From: an uncultured bacterium
GTDB taxonomy: Bacteria; Bacteroidota; Bacteroidia; Chitinophagales; CAIODY01
Direction of reading: 5' to 3'
Length of the DNA stretch: 7,353 bases
NCBI GenBank assembly: GCA_903871715.1
Contig: CAIQHW010000389.1
Location: forward strand, 1-7,353
A model generated the notes under the pieces. It searched no databases, was not told the DNA's origin, and worked only from the letters and a program-made list of their open reading frames with translations. Both the position numbers and the translations under genes were made by a program. Shown piece by piece: positions 1 through 6,095 of this stretch; positions within the stretch are counted from its first letter, which is position 1, and every line of letters begins with the position of its first letter.

Positions 1-1787
1 GGGCAGGCTTTGTGCAAATCTTCAATCGTTTGAAATATTATTTTCACTTCGGCTTTGCAATCAATGGGCTTTACTAAATCAGCAATTTTATCAGCCACTT
101 GTTCTGCCGAAAAGTTTTTGTACAAAGCTTTCACTTCGTTTTTCACTTGCTCTTTGGGTAAGCTTTCTTGCGCTTTGCATTTTTCATAAACCTCTTGCAA
201 CAAATGCGATTGATTGTTTTCTTCTAACAAAGCCAACATGGCTCTGAAAGCTATGAAGTCATTCATCTTACTCATGTCAATCCCATAACAATCGGGGTAT
301 CGAATTTGTGGAGCCGATGACACAATTACTATCTTTTTGGGGTTCAACCGGTCTAACATTCTAATGATGCTTTCTTTTAGCGTAGTGCCTCTTACTATCG
401 AATCATCAATGATGACAATCGTGTCTTTCCCTTCTACCACACTGCCGTAAGTAATATCATAAACATGCTGCACCATTTCATTTCGAGCATTATCCTGTGT
501 GATAAAGGTGCGAAGTTTGGCATCTTTAATCGCTATCTTTTCTACTCGTGGTCGCATGCTTAATAAATCGTTCAATTTGTTTTCATCCAATTGATACTGA
601 TACTTTTTTATGTTCTCTCTTTTCCATTGATTGATATAGTCTTCAATCCCTTTAATCAAGCCATAAAATGATACTTCGGCAGTGTTGGGTATGTAACTAA
701 AAACTGTGTTTTTAAAATCAAAATTTACTTCTTTCAACACCGTTTCCGACACATAATTGCCCAGCTTTTTTCTTTCGTTATAAATATCAATATCGCTGCC
801 ACGAGAAAAATAGATTCGTTCAAAGCTGCAACTATGCTGTTTTACAGGTGTTGCAAATTCTTTTTCATACACTAAGCCATTGCGTTTTAAAATCAACGCA
901 TTGCCAGGTTGAATTTCTTTGATGGCTGAAACCCCCACATTGAACACCGTTTGAATAGCAGGTCGTTCGCTTGCCACTACACACACTTCTTCATCTAAAT
1001 AATAAAATGCAGGGCGAATGCCGGCAGGGTCTCTCATCACAAAGGCATCACCATGACCAAGCAATCCCATTAAAGAATAGCCACCATCAAACAATTCAGC
1101 CGATTGGGCTAATATTTTTTGAATGTCAATTTCTTCAGCAATTTGATTCACCACTTCTTTGCTCGGCACACCAGCTTTAACCAGCTCTTCATAAATTCTA
1201 TCATTTTCTTCTTCCAAAAAATGCCCAATAGTTTCTAAAACCGCCGTGGTATCAAATCTATCTTTATAATAGTTGCTTTCTTTTTCTAAAAACTGAAACA
1301 CTTCATCCGTGTTCGTTAAATTAAAATTGCCCGCCGTGATAATATTTTTAGTTAACCAACTATTGTGTTTCATAAATGGATGACAACGCTCAACACCATT
1401 GCCACCATGCGTTCCATAGCGCAAATGCCCAATTAAAACTTCACCCAAAAAACTCACATGATTCTTTAACCATTCGCAATCGTTTGCCAGTTCGGGATTT
1501 GTTTTTTCAATTTTTGCAAAATCGGTATGAATGCGGTCAAACAATTCGGTAATGGCTTGTTTGCTATTGCTTTTAGCAATATTGTAAAAGGGTTGTCCGC
1601 TGCGCAAATTCAATTTTACCGATGCAATGCCAGCACCATCTTGCCCTCTATTGTGTTGTTTTTCCATCAACAAATACAGCTTGTTCAAGCCATACAAAGG
1701 AGTTCCGTATTTTTTTTGATAGAAAGAAAGTGGCTTCAACAAGCGAATCATCGCAATGCCACATTCGTGTTTTATGGGGTCGCTCAC
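1..1787 (-). CDS. purF: Amidophosphoribosyltransferase (glutamine PRPP amidotransferase), 3' end outside window
   Basis: Cytosolic enzyme of the first committed purine step: PRPP + glutamine gives 5-phosphoribosylamine + glutamate. My translation gives 595 uninterrupted codons with no stop before the window edge. The N-terminal Ntn-type glutaminase domain shows KHECGIA with the presumed nucleophile Cys9, NRGQDGAG at 46-53 and GHLRYGTHGG at 120-129. The PRPP-binding loop of the phosphoribosyltransferase domain, DTIVIIDDSIVRGTT, is at 455-469. The start is GTG at 1785-1787. The frame has a TGA 16 codons upstream and no ATG between them, and the first in-frame ATG (codon 13) lies after Cys9, so it would delete the nucleophile. 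Eight residues precede Cys9, so a short propeptide is probably removed, as in Bacillus PurF (inference). The protein is longer than the roughly 500-residue E. coli and Bacillus enzymes, matching the longer Bacteroidota form as I recall it. A consensus promoter lies just upstream. Identification is firm. Confidence 0.96.
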   Translation of the reverse strand, partial: MSDPIKHECGIAMIRLLKPLSFYQKKYGTPLYGLNKLYLLMEKQHNRGQDGAGIASVKLNLRSGQPFYNIAKSNSKQAITELFDRIHTDFAKIEKTNPELANDCEWLKNHVSFLGEVLIGHLRYGTHGGNGVERCHPFMKHNSWLTKNIITAGNFNLTNTDEVFQFLEKESNYYKDRFDTTAVLETIGHFLEEENDRIYEELVKAGVPSKEVVNQIAEEIDIQKILAQSAELFDGGYSLMGLLGHGDAFVMRDPAGIRPAFYYLDEEVCVVASERPAIQTVFNVGVSAIKEIQPGNALILKRNGLVYEKEFATPVKQHSCSFERIYFSRGSDIDIYNERKKLGNYVSETVLKEVNFDFKNTVFSYIPNTAEVSFYGLIKGIEDYINQWKRENIKKYQYQLDENKLNDLLSMRPRVEKIAIKDAKLRTFITQDNARNEMVQHVYDITYGSVVEGKDTIVIIDDSIVRGTTLKESIIRMLDRLNPKKIVIVSSAPQIRYPDCYGIDMSKMNDFIAFRAMLALLEENNQSHLLQEVYEKCKAQESLPKEQVKNEVKALYKNFSAEQVADKIADLVKPIDCKAEVKIIFQTIEDLHKAC

Positions 1788-1804
1788 AGATAAAAATTGA
1801 GCCG

Positions 1805-1836
1805 CAAAATTAACATTTTCATCATAGCTTTTTCAA
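1805..1836 (-). promoter_or_regulatory. Bacteroidetes-type promoter of purF
   Basis: Read on the minus strand, TTG (1836-1834) is followed after 21 nt by TAATTTTG (1812-1805). This is a full match to the Bacteroidetes sigma consensus TTG-N17-23-TAnnTTTG. The -7 box ends 17 nt before the GTG start, so the leader would be about 10 nt. Such a short leader leaves no room for an upstream start codon and supports the GTG. No transcript data are available to me. Confidence 0.65.
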
Positions 1837-1854
1837 AAGAAATTGTGAATGATT

Positions 1855-1893
1855 GGAAAAGAAAAAGCGCAACTCAAAATTTTGAATTGCGCT
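1855..1893 (-). terminator. Intrinsic terminator after the alpha/beta hydrolase gene
   Basis: Bases 1866-1893 form a 28-nt near-perfect inverted repeat with arms AGCGCAA and TTGCGCT and a TCAAAATTTTGA core. In the minus-strand RNA the single imperfect position becomes a U-G wobble. The stem is followed by a U-rich tract (complement of 1855-1866, TTTTTCTTTT). It starts 26 nt beyond the hydrolase stop codon and ends upstream of the purF promoter, insulating purF. Read on the plus strand, the T tract is poorer and no plus-strand gene precedes it, so the minus-strand role is preferred. Confidence 0.8.
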
Positions 1894-1918
1894 CTTTCTA
1901 TTTTCTTGTTGAAATATT

Positions 1919-2677
1919 TCATCCAACTTTTTTCAAAAATTCATCTACTATTTTATTGAATTCTTCAGGTCGTTCCATCATCGGCGCATGACCGCATTTA
2001 TCAATAAAATGCAACTCGGATGTTTCCATCAATCGATGAAATTCTTCACCCACAAATGCAGGTGTGATGGTATCATTTTTTCCCCAAATTAATAACGAAG
2101 GCACTTTTATAAATTCTAAATCATCTCTCAAATTGTGACGTATGGCTGATTTGGCGGTTGCCAACACTTTTATGGCTTTCAATCTGTTGTTGCAAATATC
2201 AAACACTTCATCCACCAATTCTTTGGTTGCCATGGTGGGGTCGAAAAAAGTATGTTCGGTTCTATCTTTTATAAATTGATAATCGCCACGTTTCGGAAAC
2301 GTAGTGCCCATAGCACTTTCAAACAATCCGCTGCTGCCCGTTAAAATCAATGCTTTCACTTTCTCTTGATGTTTTAAGGTGTACAACGCAGCAATATGTC
2401 CGCCCAACGAATTGCCCAACACTACCATTTTGTTGTAGTTCATCAACTCAATAAATTCATGCGTATATCGTGTAAGCCCACCCAATGAGGCTTCAAACAC
2501 ACTCATTTCATAAATAGGCAAAAGTGGCACCACCACTTTGTATTTCAATTTATAGTGTTCAATTTGGTCGCGATAATTGCTTAATGCACCAAACAAGCCA
2601 TGCAACAGCATGAGCACATCGCCTTCGCCTTCTTCTACGTAACTAAATTTGTCGATTGTTTTTATTTCGTAGCTCAT
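1919..2677 (-). CDS. Alpha/beta-hydrolase fold protein, substrate unknown
   Basis: A complete 252-residue protein with a single alpha/beta-hydrolase domain and no signal peptide, so probably cytosolic. Visible elements in order: HGLFG at 26-30 (oxyanion-hole loop after strand 3); the nucleophile elbow GNSLGG at 88-93 with Ser90; a helical cap of about 118-190; the acid Asp202 in LLIWGKNDTITP; and His230 in CGHAPMMERPEEF near the C-terminus. The triad is complete, so an active ester, thioester or C-C bond hydrolase is expected. The usual Asp-x-x-Gly-x-Gly segment after strand 4 is replaced by VVPLLPIYEMS (about 49-59), a possible substrate-pocket difference. The ATG at 2677 is chosen because it follows a short AT-rich leader with a promoter-like sequence and opens directly into the first strand. 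Terminators on both sides imply a single-gene transcript. MenH, haloalkane dehalogenase or proline iminopeptidase cannot be separated by eye, so no symbol is given. Confidence 0.92.
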   Translation of the reverse strand: MSYEIKTIDKFSYVEEGEGDVLMLLHGLFGALSNYRDQIEHYKLKYKVVVPLLPIYEMSVFEASLGGLTRYTHEFIELMNYNKMVVLGNSLGGHIAALYTLKHQEKVKALILTGSSGLFESAMGTTFPKRGDYQFIKDRTEHTFFDPTMATKELVDEVFDICNNRLKAIKVLATAKSAIRHNLRDDLEFIKVPSLLIWGKNDTITPAFVGEEFHRLMETSELHFIDKCGHAPMMERPEEFNKIVDEFLKKVG

Positions 2678-2696
2678 ATTTTGAATTCGGTTTTGT

Positions 2697-2723
2697 GCAA
2701 GATAAAAACTTTTTTATTGCCAA
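2697..2723 (-). promoter_or_regulatory. Possible promoter of the alpha/beta hydrolase gene
   Basis: On the minus strand, TTG (2723-2721) precedes TATCTTGC (2704-2697) by 16 nt. The second box matches TAnnTT but its TG is shifted by one base, and the spacer is slightly shorter than the 17-23 nt norm. The box lies 19 nt before the ATG, much like the better promoters of purF and proS in this window. The TTG sits inside the U tract of the preceding terminator. Weak evidence. Confidence 0.35.
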
Positions 2724-2760
2724 AAATAAAAAAAAGGAAACAGAAATTTTTTCCGTTTCC
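2722..2760 (-). terminator. Intrinsic terminator after the FadL-like gene
   Basis: Inverted repeat 2736-2760 has arms GGAAACAGAAA and TTTCCGTTTCC. On the minus-strand RNA the one imperfect pair is a G-U wobble. The stem is followed there by a long U run (complement of 2722-2735, eight T then A then five T). It starts 26 nt after the stop codon of the outer-membrane protein gene. The plus strand would also show five T after the stem, but no plus-strand gene enters from the left. Confidence 0.82.
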
Positions 2761-2786
2761 TTTTTCCTGAATTATAATTGAACCAT

Positions 2787-4304
2787 TTAAAACTTAAATC
2801 CCACAGTTGCCATCACCATGGTTTTGTTGGTGGAAACCGTTGCCAATGGCGATGGAATTGAGCCGCCATCAAAAACATAAGGCGCATCAACCGTTTTAAA
2901 AAACGAGCGTTGAATCGCTAAATCGAAAAAATAATCGTGTTCTCTAATGCCTGCTCCCACCGAAAAAATATTTTGCGAACCACTGTTGCTGCTCAATATT
3001 GGTGTTTTGTAAGGTGAAGCATAATAGCCGTAACCTGCCCTAAGAGCAAATATATCAAACTTCACTTCGGCTCCTACTCTAAAATTACTTGCCAACGAAT
3101 TGTAATTGTTGTGCAAAGTTTTGTTGATGGCTTCGGCGTAAGTTACATCGCCTGCATTGGTGCTGCTAAAATGAATGTTGCTGCTGGTATAATCTGTGAT
3201 TTCATAATCGAAAGTTAGGAAACCATATTTTTTAAACATCAAAGCCGCACTGCCAATAAATCGCCAAGGTGTGGTGATATTGTAATCAATGGATTGTTGG
3301 GTGGTGTTTGTAAATGTGGTGTCGTATCTATTCGTTGTCATTGTTTGTGTAGCATCATCTTTCAAACTATAATAAGTGGGCGAATGAACTGCCAAACCCA
3401 CTCTTAAATAATCGTTGATTAATGCCAATGCACCCAATTTTAAATTAACGCCAACACCAGATGTGTTAATGGTTTCGTGGTTTGAAAAATTATTAAAGTA
3501 GTTAGAAGTATGTTTCAACGAATCATCGCTTTCGCTGTAAGTCATATCTCGGTGATAATTCACAATTGGCAAACCTAATGTGCCACCAATAAAAATTTTA
3601 TTTTCCCAACTGCCAGCAAAACTCAAAGTCATTTCGTTGGCTGCGCCATGTGTTACCGAACTCATCGTTTGTGTAACATTGCCACCTTTTGTAGCCGCTG
3701 CATAGTTTGTAGAATCGTGCAAAATAGCATCTACTAAATAAGTTTCATAAGCATTGCCAGCTCCCCAAGGCTGTGCTGTATAAGGCGCATCGTTGTTGGG
3801 AGAAATATTTTTTCCCGAAAGGTCTTGCGCATATTTATCGCCAATGGATGATGTGCGATTATAACCACTGTATGTAATCACATTGCTGTAATTGGCTAAT
3901 TTATTGATGCCAAATGCAAAGGTAAAGCCCGTCCAGCCTTTGGTTATAGGTTTTCCTTTTTCGGTATAATTATTTCGAGCCACAAAACCAAGATTGCCAA
4001 ACCCGAAATTTATTTTTGAATCGGTGTTTTCATTTCCTAAATAATTGGCTGTGCTGCTACCGCCATACACAGATGGAGTGAAAGTAAATTCGCTACTTCG
4101 ATACATGCCTAATCCAGCAGGATTTAAAGATGCGTTGCTAAAATCTGCACCCACTGCGCCCATTGCGCCACCCAATGCAATGCTTCGAGCTGTGCCACCA
4201 GTCTGCATTTGGCTATATCGTAATACATCGCCATCATCTTGTGCATTAGCTTTTAAAGAAAATAATGCAACGCTTGTTAAAAATAAAAACGCAATTTTTT
4301 TCAT
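2787..4304 (-). CDS. FadL/OMPP1/TodX-like outer-membrane beta-barrel protein
   Basis: A complete 505-residue envelope protein. Residues 1-21 form a Sec signal peptide: Lys-Lys, a hydrophobic core, and the ANA cleavage site before Gln22. The mature N-terminus contains TGGTARSIALGGAMGAVGADFS (about 36-57) followed by NPAGLGMYRSSEF (61-73). The NPAG element resembles the conserved N-terminal NPA of FadL-family transporters, whose N-terminal segment plugs the barrel. The rest alternates short amphipathic strands with Asn/Ser/Thr-rich loops and ends in VGFKF, with the terminal Phe typical of proteins inserted by BamA. FadL relatives carry hydrophobic compounds across the outer membrane; Bacteroidota members are often labelled hemin receptor or hypothetical with little support, so the substrate is unknown. 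The start is fixed by the signal peptide. The upstream gene on the same strand encodes a lipoprotein, so the pair may act in one envelope process (inference). A strong terminator follows. Confidence 0.85.
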   Translation of the reverse strand: MKKIAFLFLTSVALFSLKANAQDDGDVLRYSQMQTGGTARSIALGGAMGAVGADFSNASLNPAGLGMYRSSEFTFTPSVYGGSSTANYLGNENTDSKINFGFGNLGFVARNNYTEKGKPITKGWTGFTFAFGINKLANYSNVITYSGYNRTSSIGDKYAQDLSGKNISPNNDAPYTAQPWGAGNAYETYLVDAILHDSTNYAAATKGGNVTQTMSSVTHGAANEMTLSFAGSWENKIFIGGTLGLPIVNYHRDMTYSESDDSLKHTSNYFNNFSNHETINTSGVGVNLKLGALALINDYLRVGLAVHSPTYYSLKDDATQTMTTNRYDTTFTNTTQQSIDYNITTPWRFIGSAALMFKKYGFLTFDYEITDYTSSNIHFSSTNAGDVTYAEAINKTLHNNYNSLASNFRVGAEVKFDIFALRAGYGYYASPYKTPILSSNSGSQNIFSVGAGIREHDYFFDLAIQRSFFKTVDAPYVFDGGSIPSPLATVSTNKTMVMATVGFKF

Positions 4305-4341
4305 GCTGAAAATGTTTTTTTGTTTTGATAAAATTCATAAC

Positions 4342-4405
4342 CATTCTCCTTCATTTTTAAAAACAATTTTTGATTTTAAAAATTGAAAACAGTTTTGTGA
4401 GAATG
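4342..4405. repeat. Long imperfect inverted repeat between the lipoprotein and FadL-like genes
   Basis: Outer arms CATTCTC (4342-4348) and GAGAATG (4399-4405) enclose a perfect inner stem CAATTTTT (4364-4371) / AAAAATTG (4378-4385) with the 6-nt loop GATTTT. A-rich and T-rich stretches between the two stems allow further pairing. It sits in the 132-nt gap downstream of the lipoprotein stop and upstream of the barrel start. It could be a weak AT-rich terminator, a processing or stability hairpin, or a leader structure of the downstream gene. Its AT richness makes chance pairing likely. I see no clear promoter for the barrel gene in this gap. Confidence 0.4.
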
Positions 4406-4436
4406 AAGATTTTGAGGAAATATTTTTTCTAAAAAA

Positions 4437-5858
4437 TTATCGGTGACCGCCTCCATGACCACCGCCACCACCGCTGCTGTGTCCTCCTCCTCCACTGCTT
4501 CTGCCACCACCAAAACCTCCTCCACCGCCACCACTTGGCGCACTCATTCGAGGTGCTGAATATCCTCCACCGCCACCACTGCTGCGGCTTGGCGAAGCTT
4601 GATAACTGGGTTCGCTGCGTTGATAATTTCGCGGTGCACTTTGTTGTGGTTGCGAATAATTATCGTTTCTGTATTGTCTGGTGGGTTGTTCGTTGTTGTT
4701 ATAAGTATTGTTTCTACCGCTGTTGTAATTTTCATTTCGTGGCAATGGATTCGATGAATTATTGTTGTCGAAATTTCTATTGGGTCGCGAATAATTTTGA
4801 TTATTGTTATCAAAATTTCGAGGATTGCTGAGGCTTTGAGGCACATTATTTCTGTTTTGATACACATGATTATTGTTCATGTCGCTTCTACTCATCTGAT
4901 GATTTTGGTTCTCAAAATTTCTTCCTCCATTACTTGAATTGTTAAATCTATTGCTTCTCAAAGTACCGCCATTGCTGCTTGTAGTAAAATTGTGTGGGTT
5001 GGTAGCATAATGTGCACCACTGTGAAAACCTGTGGCACTGCCAGCACTGTTGCGGCTTCCATAATAATAATAGCTGTGATTTTTGTAGTAATTATTTGCT
5101 CCGTAAAAATTGTTGTAATAACCATTATAATACCAAGGGCTGCACCCCGAGTACCATGGCGAATACCAAGGATTGTACCATGGGCTATACCATAAATTGC
5201 TGCGATAAAAAAACGGGTCGTAAGTGTATGGATTGTAATAGCCCACACCATAGTAGTAGTAAGGGTTGTAAGCCGAATAAGCATAAGGCGAACCAAAAAC
5301 TGATGCGCCAAAAAACGGACTTACATAAATGCTAGTGCCATACGAAGCTGGGTTATAATCATACCAGTAGCGGTTTACATAGCAATCATCATAATAGCCA
5401 AAACCATCGTAGTTGTTGTGAAATCGGCGCAAGCGACTGGTGTAATAATAATCATTGTCATCATCATAAGTGGCATTGTTGCCTACATAATTATCGTCGT
5501 AATTGCTGCCATTTTGTTGTTGATTATTGTTGTCGGAATATTGTTGATTGCCATTCGAAGAATCGTATTGTTCGTTTTGATTTTGACTATAATTCTGGTT
5601 GCCATTTTGATTGTTGTCATAATCACGATTATCGTTTTCATTTCTGTTGCGATAATTATTGTTCTGATTGTTACCATTTTGGTAACTGTTATCATTTCGC
5701 TGTGTATAGCCATAGTTGTGGGTTTCAGGCGCATTTTGATTACGGTCATTCGTACCATAATAAGTGTCGTCATAATTTCCATGCGCACTTTGATATTCAG
5801 ATGAACATGAAGCAAACGAAAATAAAATGATTGCTGCTAAAAAATAAATTGGTTTCAT
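4437..5858 (-). CDS. Low-complexity Asn/Tyr/Gly-rich prolipoprotein, function unknown
   Basis: A complete 473-residue protein from ATG 5858. It begins with a lipoprotein signal, MKPIYFLAAIILFSFASC, giving lipidated Cys18 (lipobox FASC) and SSE after it, so envelope-anchored. An in-frame ATG at 5900 would add 14 polar residues that spoil the signal; the ATG at 5858 is preferred. No globular domain is recognisable. Mature layout: Asn/Gln/Asp-rich 30-136; Tyr-rich 137-270 with WYSPWYNPWYSPWYS at 223-237; an Asn/Arg/Ser-rich segment to about 420; then a Gly/Ser/His tail (about 426-473) ending HGGGHR. By hand count of the longer form, there are about 90 Asn and 65 Tyr. Similar Tyr/Asn-rich lipoproteins in Bacteroidota are sometimes misnamed vitellogenin-like. 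A disordered, adhesive or surface-layer-like role is only a guess. The Gly tail is locally GC-rich. The FadL-like gene follows on the same strand. Confidence 0.85.
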   Translation of the reverse strand: MKPIYFLAAIILFSFASCSSEYQSAHGNYDDTYYGTNDRNQNAPETHNYGYTQRNDNSYQNGNNQNNNYRNRNENDNRDYDNNQNGNQNYSQNQNEQYDSSNGNQQYSDNNNQQQNGSNYDDNYVGNNATYDDDNDYYYTSRLRRFHNNYDGFGYYDDCYVNRYWYDYNPASYGTSIYVSPFFGASVFGSPYAYSAYNPYYYYGVGYYNPYTYDPFFYRSNLWYSPWYNPWYSPWYSGCSPWYYNGYYNNFYGANNYYKNHSYYYYGSRNSAGSATGFHSGAHYATNPHNFTTSSNGGTLRSNRFNNSSNGGRNFENQNHQMSRSDMNNNHVYQNRNNVPQSLSNPRNFDNNNQNYSRPNRNFDNNNSSNPLPRNENYNSGRNNTYNNNEQPTRQYRNDNYSQPQQSAPRNYQRSEPSYQASPSRSSGGGGGYSAPRMSAPSGGGGGGFGGGRSSGGGGHSSGGGGGHGGGHR

Positions 5859-5910
5859 AACTTTTGAAGTTTGATTGTTAATAGACATTTTCATCACCAA
5901 ATAGTTTATC

Positions 5911-5927
5911 GCAATTTTAGAAATTGC
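5911..5927. promoter_or_regulatory. Palindrome overlapping the putative lipoprotein promoter
   Basis: GCAATTT (5911-5917), spacer TAG, AAATTGC (5921-5927): a perfect 7-bp inverted repeat, 17 bp in all. It covers the suspected -7 box TAAAATTG (5919-5912, minus strand). It could be an operator for a dimeric repressor or a small leader hairpin. Position and symmetry are seen; function is inferred, and AT-rich DNA produces such repeats by chance. Confidence 0.35.
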
Positions 5928-5943
5928 TGTTAATGTATTTCAA
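5912..5943 (-). promoter_or_regulatory. Possible promoter of the lipoprotein gene
   Basis: On the minus strand, TTG (5943-5941) is followed after 21 nt by TAAAATTG (5919-5912). This matches TAnnTTTG at five of its six fixed bases, with a correct spacer. Initiation near 5905 would give a leader of about 45 nt to the ATG at 5858 but almost none to the ATG at 5900, which mildly favours the shorter protein. A perfect palindrome overlaps the -7 box. Confidence 0.4.
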
Positions 5944-6034
5944 ATGCTGTGCCAAAAGATGCTGCCAACTTTTTGAAATTTCTTTTCGTAAAATTAAAGA
6001 AAGCAAATGTTAAATAGTTGGCTGGGCAATAGGT

Positions 6035-6055
6035 TTAACAAAACTATTTTGTTAA
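6035..6055. repeat. Perfect 21-bp palindromic element upstream of the proS promoter
   Basis: TTAACAAAA (6035-6043), spacer CTA, TTTTGTTAA (6047-6055): a perfect 9-bp inverted repeat whose right arm ends 7 nt before the TTG of the proS promoter. The position suits an operator or activator site. Alternatively it is a weak AT-rich hairpin with TTTTCTTTT after it on the plus strand. No plus-strand gene upstream needs a terminator, so a protein-binding site is slightly more likely. I do not recognise it as the site of a known regulator. Confidence 0.45.
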
Positions 6056-6062
6056 TTTTCTT

Positions 6063-6095
6063 TTGATAAAATTGAAATCCGAAAACTTACATTTG
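6063..6095 (+). promoter_or_regulatory. Bacteroidetes-type promoter of proS
   Basis: TTG (6063-6065) is followed after 22 nt by TACATTTG (6088-6095), an exact match to TAnnTTTG with a spacer inside the 17-23 nt range. The -7 box ends 23 nt before the ATG, giving a leader of roughly 15-18 nt. That is too short for a T-box or other structured leader. No Shine-Dalgarno sequence is seen; the leader is A/T-rich, as is usual in this phylum. Confidence 0.7.

Noticed and set aside
971..1991. Plus-strand frames of about 63-88 codons across purF and the gap after it.
   Set aside because: They lie opposite a clearly conserved PurF reading frame, or in the terminator/promoter gap, and show no protein signature.
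4246..4344. A 32-codon minus-strand reading frame starting ATGGTTATG just after AAGGAGA and overlapping the start of the FadL-like gene out of frame.
   Set aside because: The AAGGAGA is well placed for the second ATG (4338), but this phylum rarely relies on Shine-Dalgarno sites. The peptide is basic, featureless and overlaps a gene whose own start is fixed by a clear signal peptide. Kept only as a possible leader peptide.
4535..5335. Several other frames of about 67-117 codons on both strands, some Cys- or Thr/Ile-rich.
   Set aside because: All are alternative-frame or antisense readings of the repetitive lipoprotein gene, with no independent start signals or plausible domains.
5441..5720. 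Repetitive TTGTTG/ATTATT-rich DNA as a possible CRISPR array or satellite.
   Set aside because: There is no constant repeat/spacer spacing; the pattern comes from Asn, Gln and Asp codons of the lipoprotein.
5418..5804. A 128-codon plus-strand frame rich in Ile and Val that looks like a membrane protein.
   Set aside because: It is the antisense of the Asn/Asp/Tyr-rich lipoprotein: the complements of AAT, AAC, GAT and TAT read as ATT, GTT, ATC and ATA. The hydrophobicity is an artefact.
5859..5900. Upstream ATG at 5900 as the start of the lipoprotein.
   Set aside because: It would put 14 mainly polar residues before a compact 18-residue lipoprotein signal and leave almost no leader after the suspected promoter. 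Not excluded.
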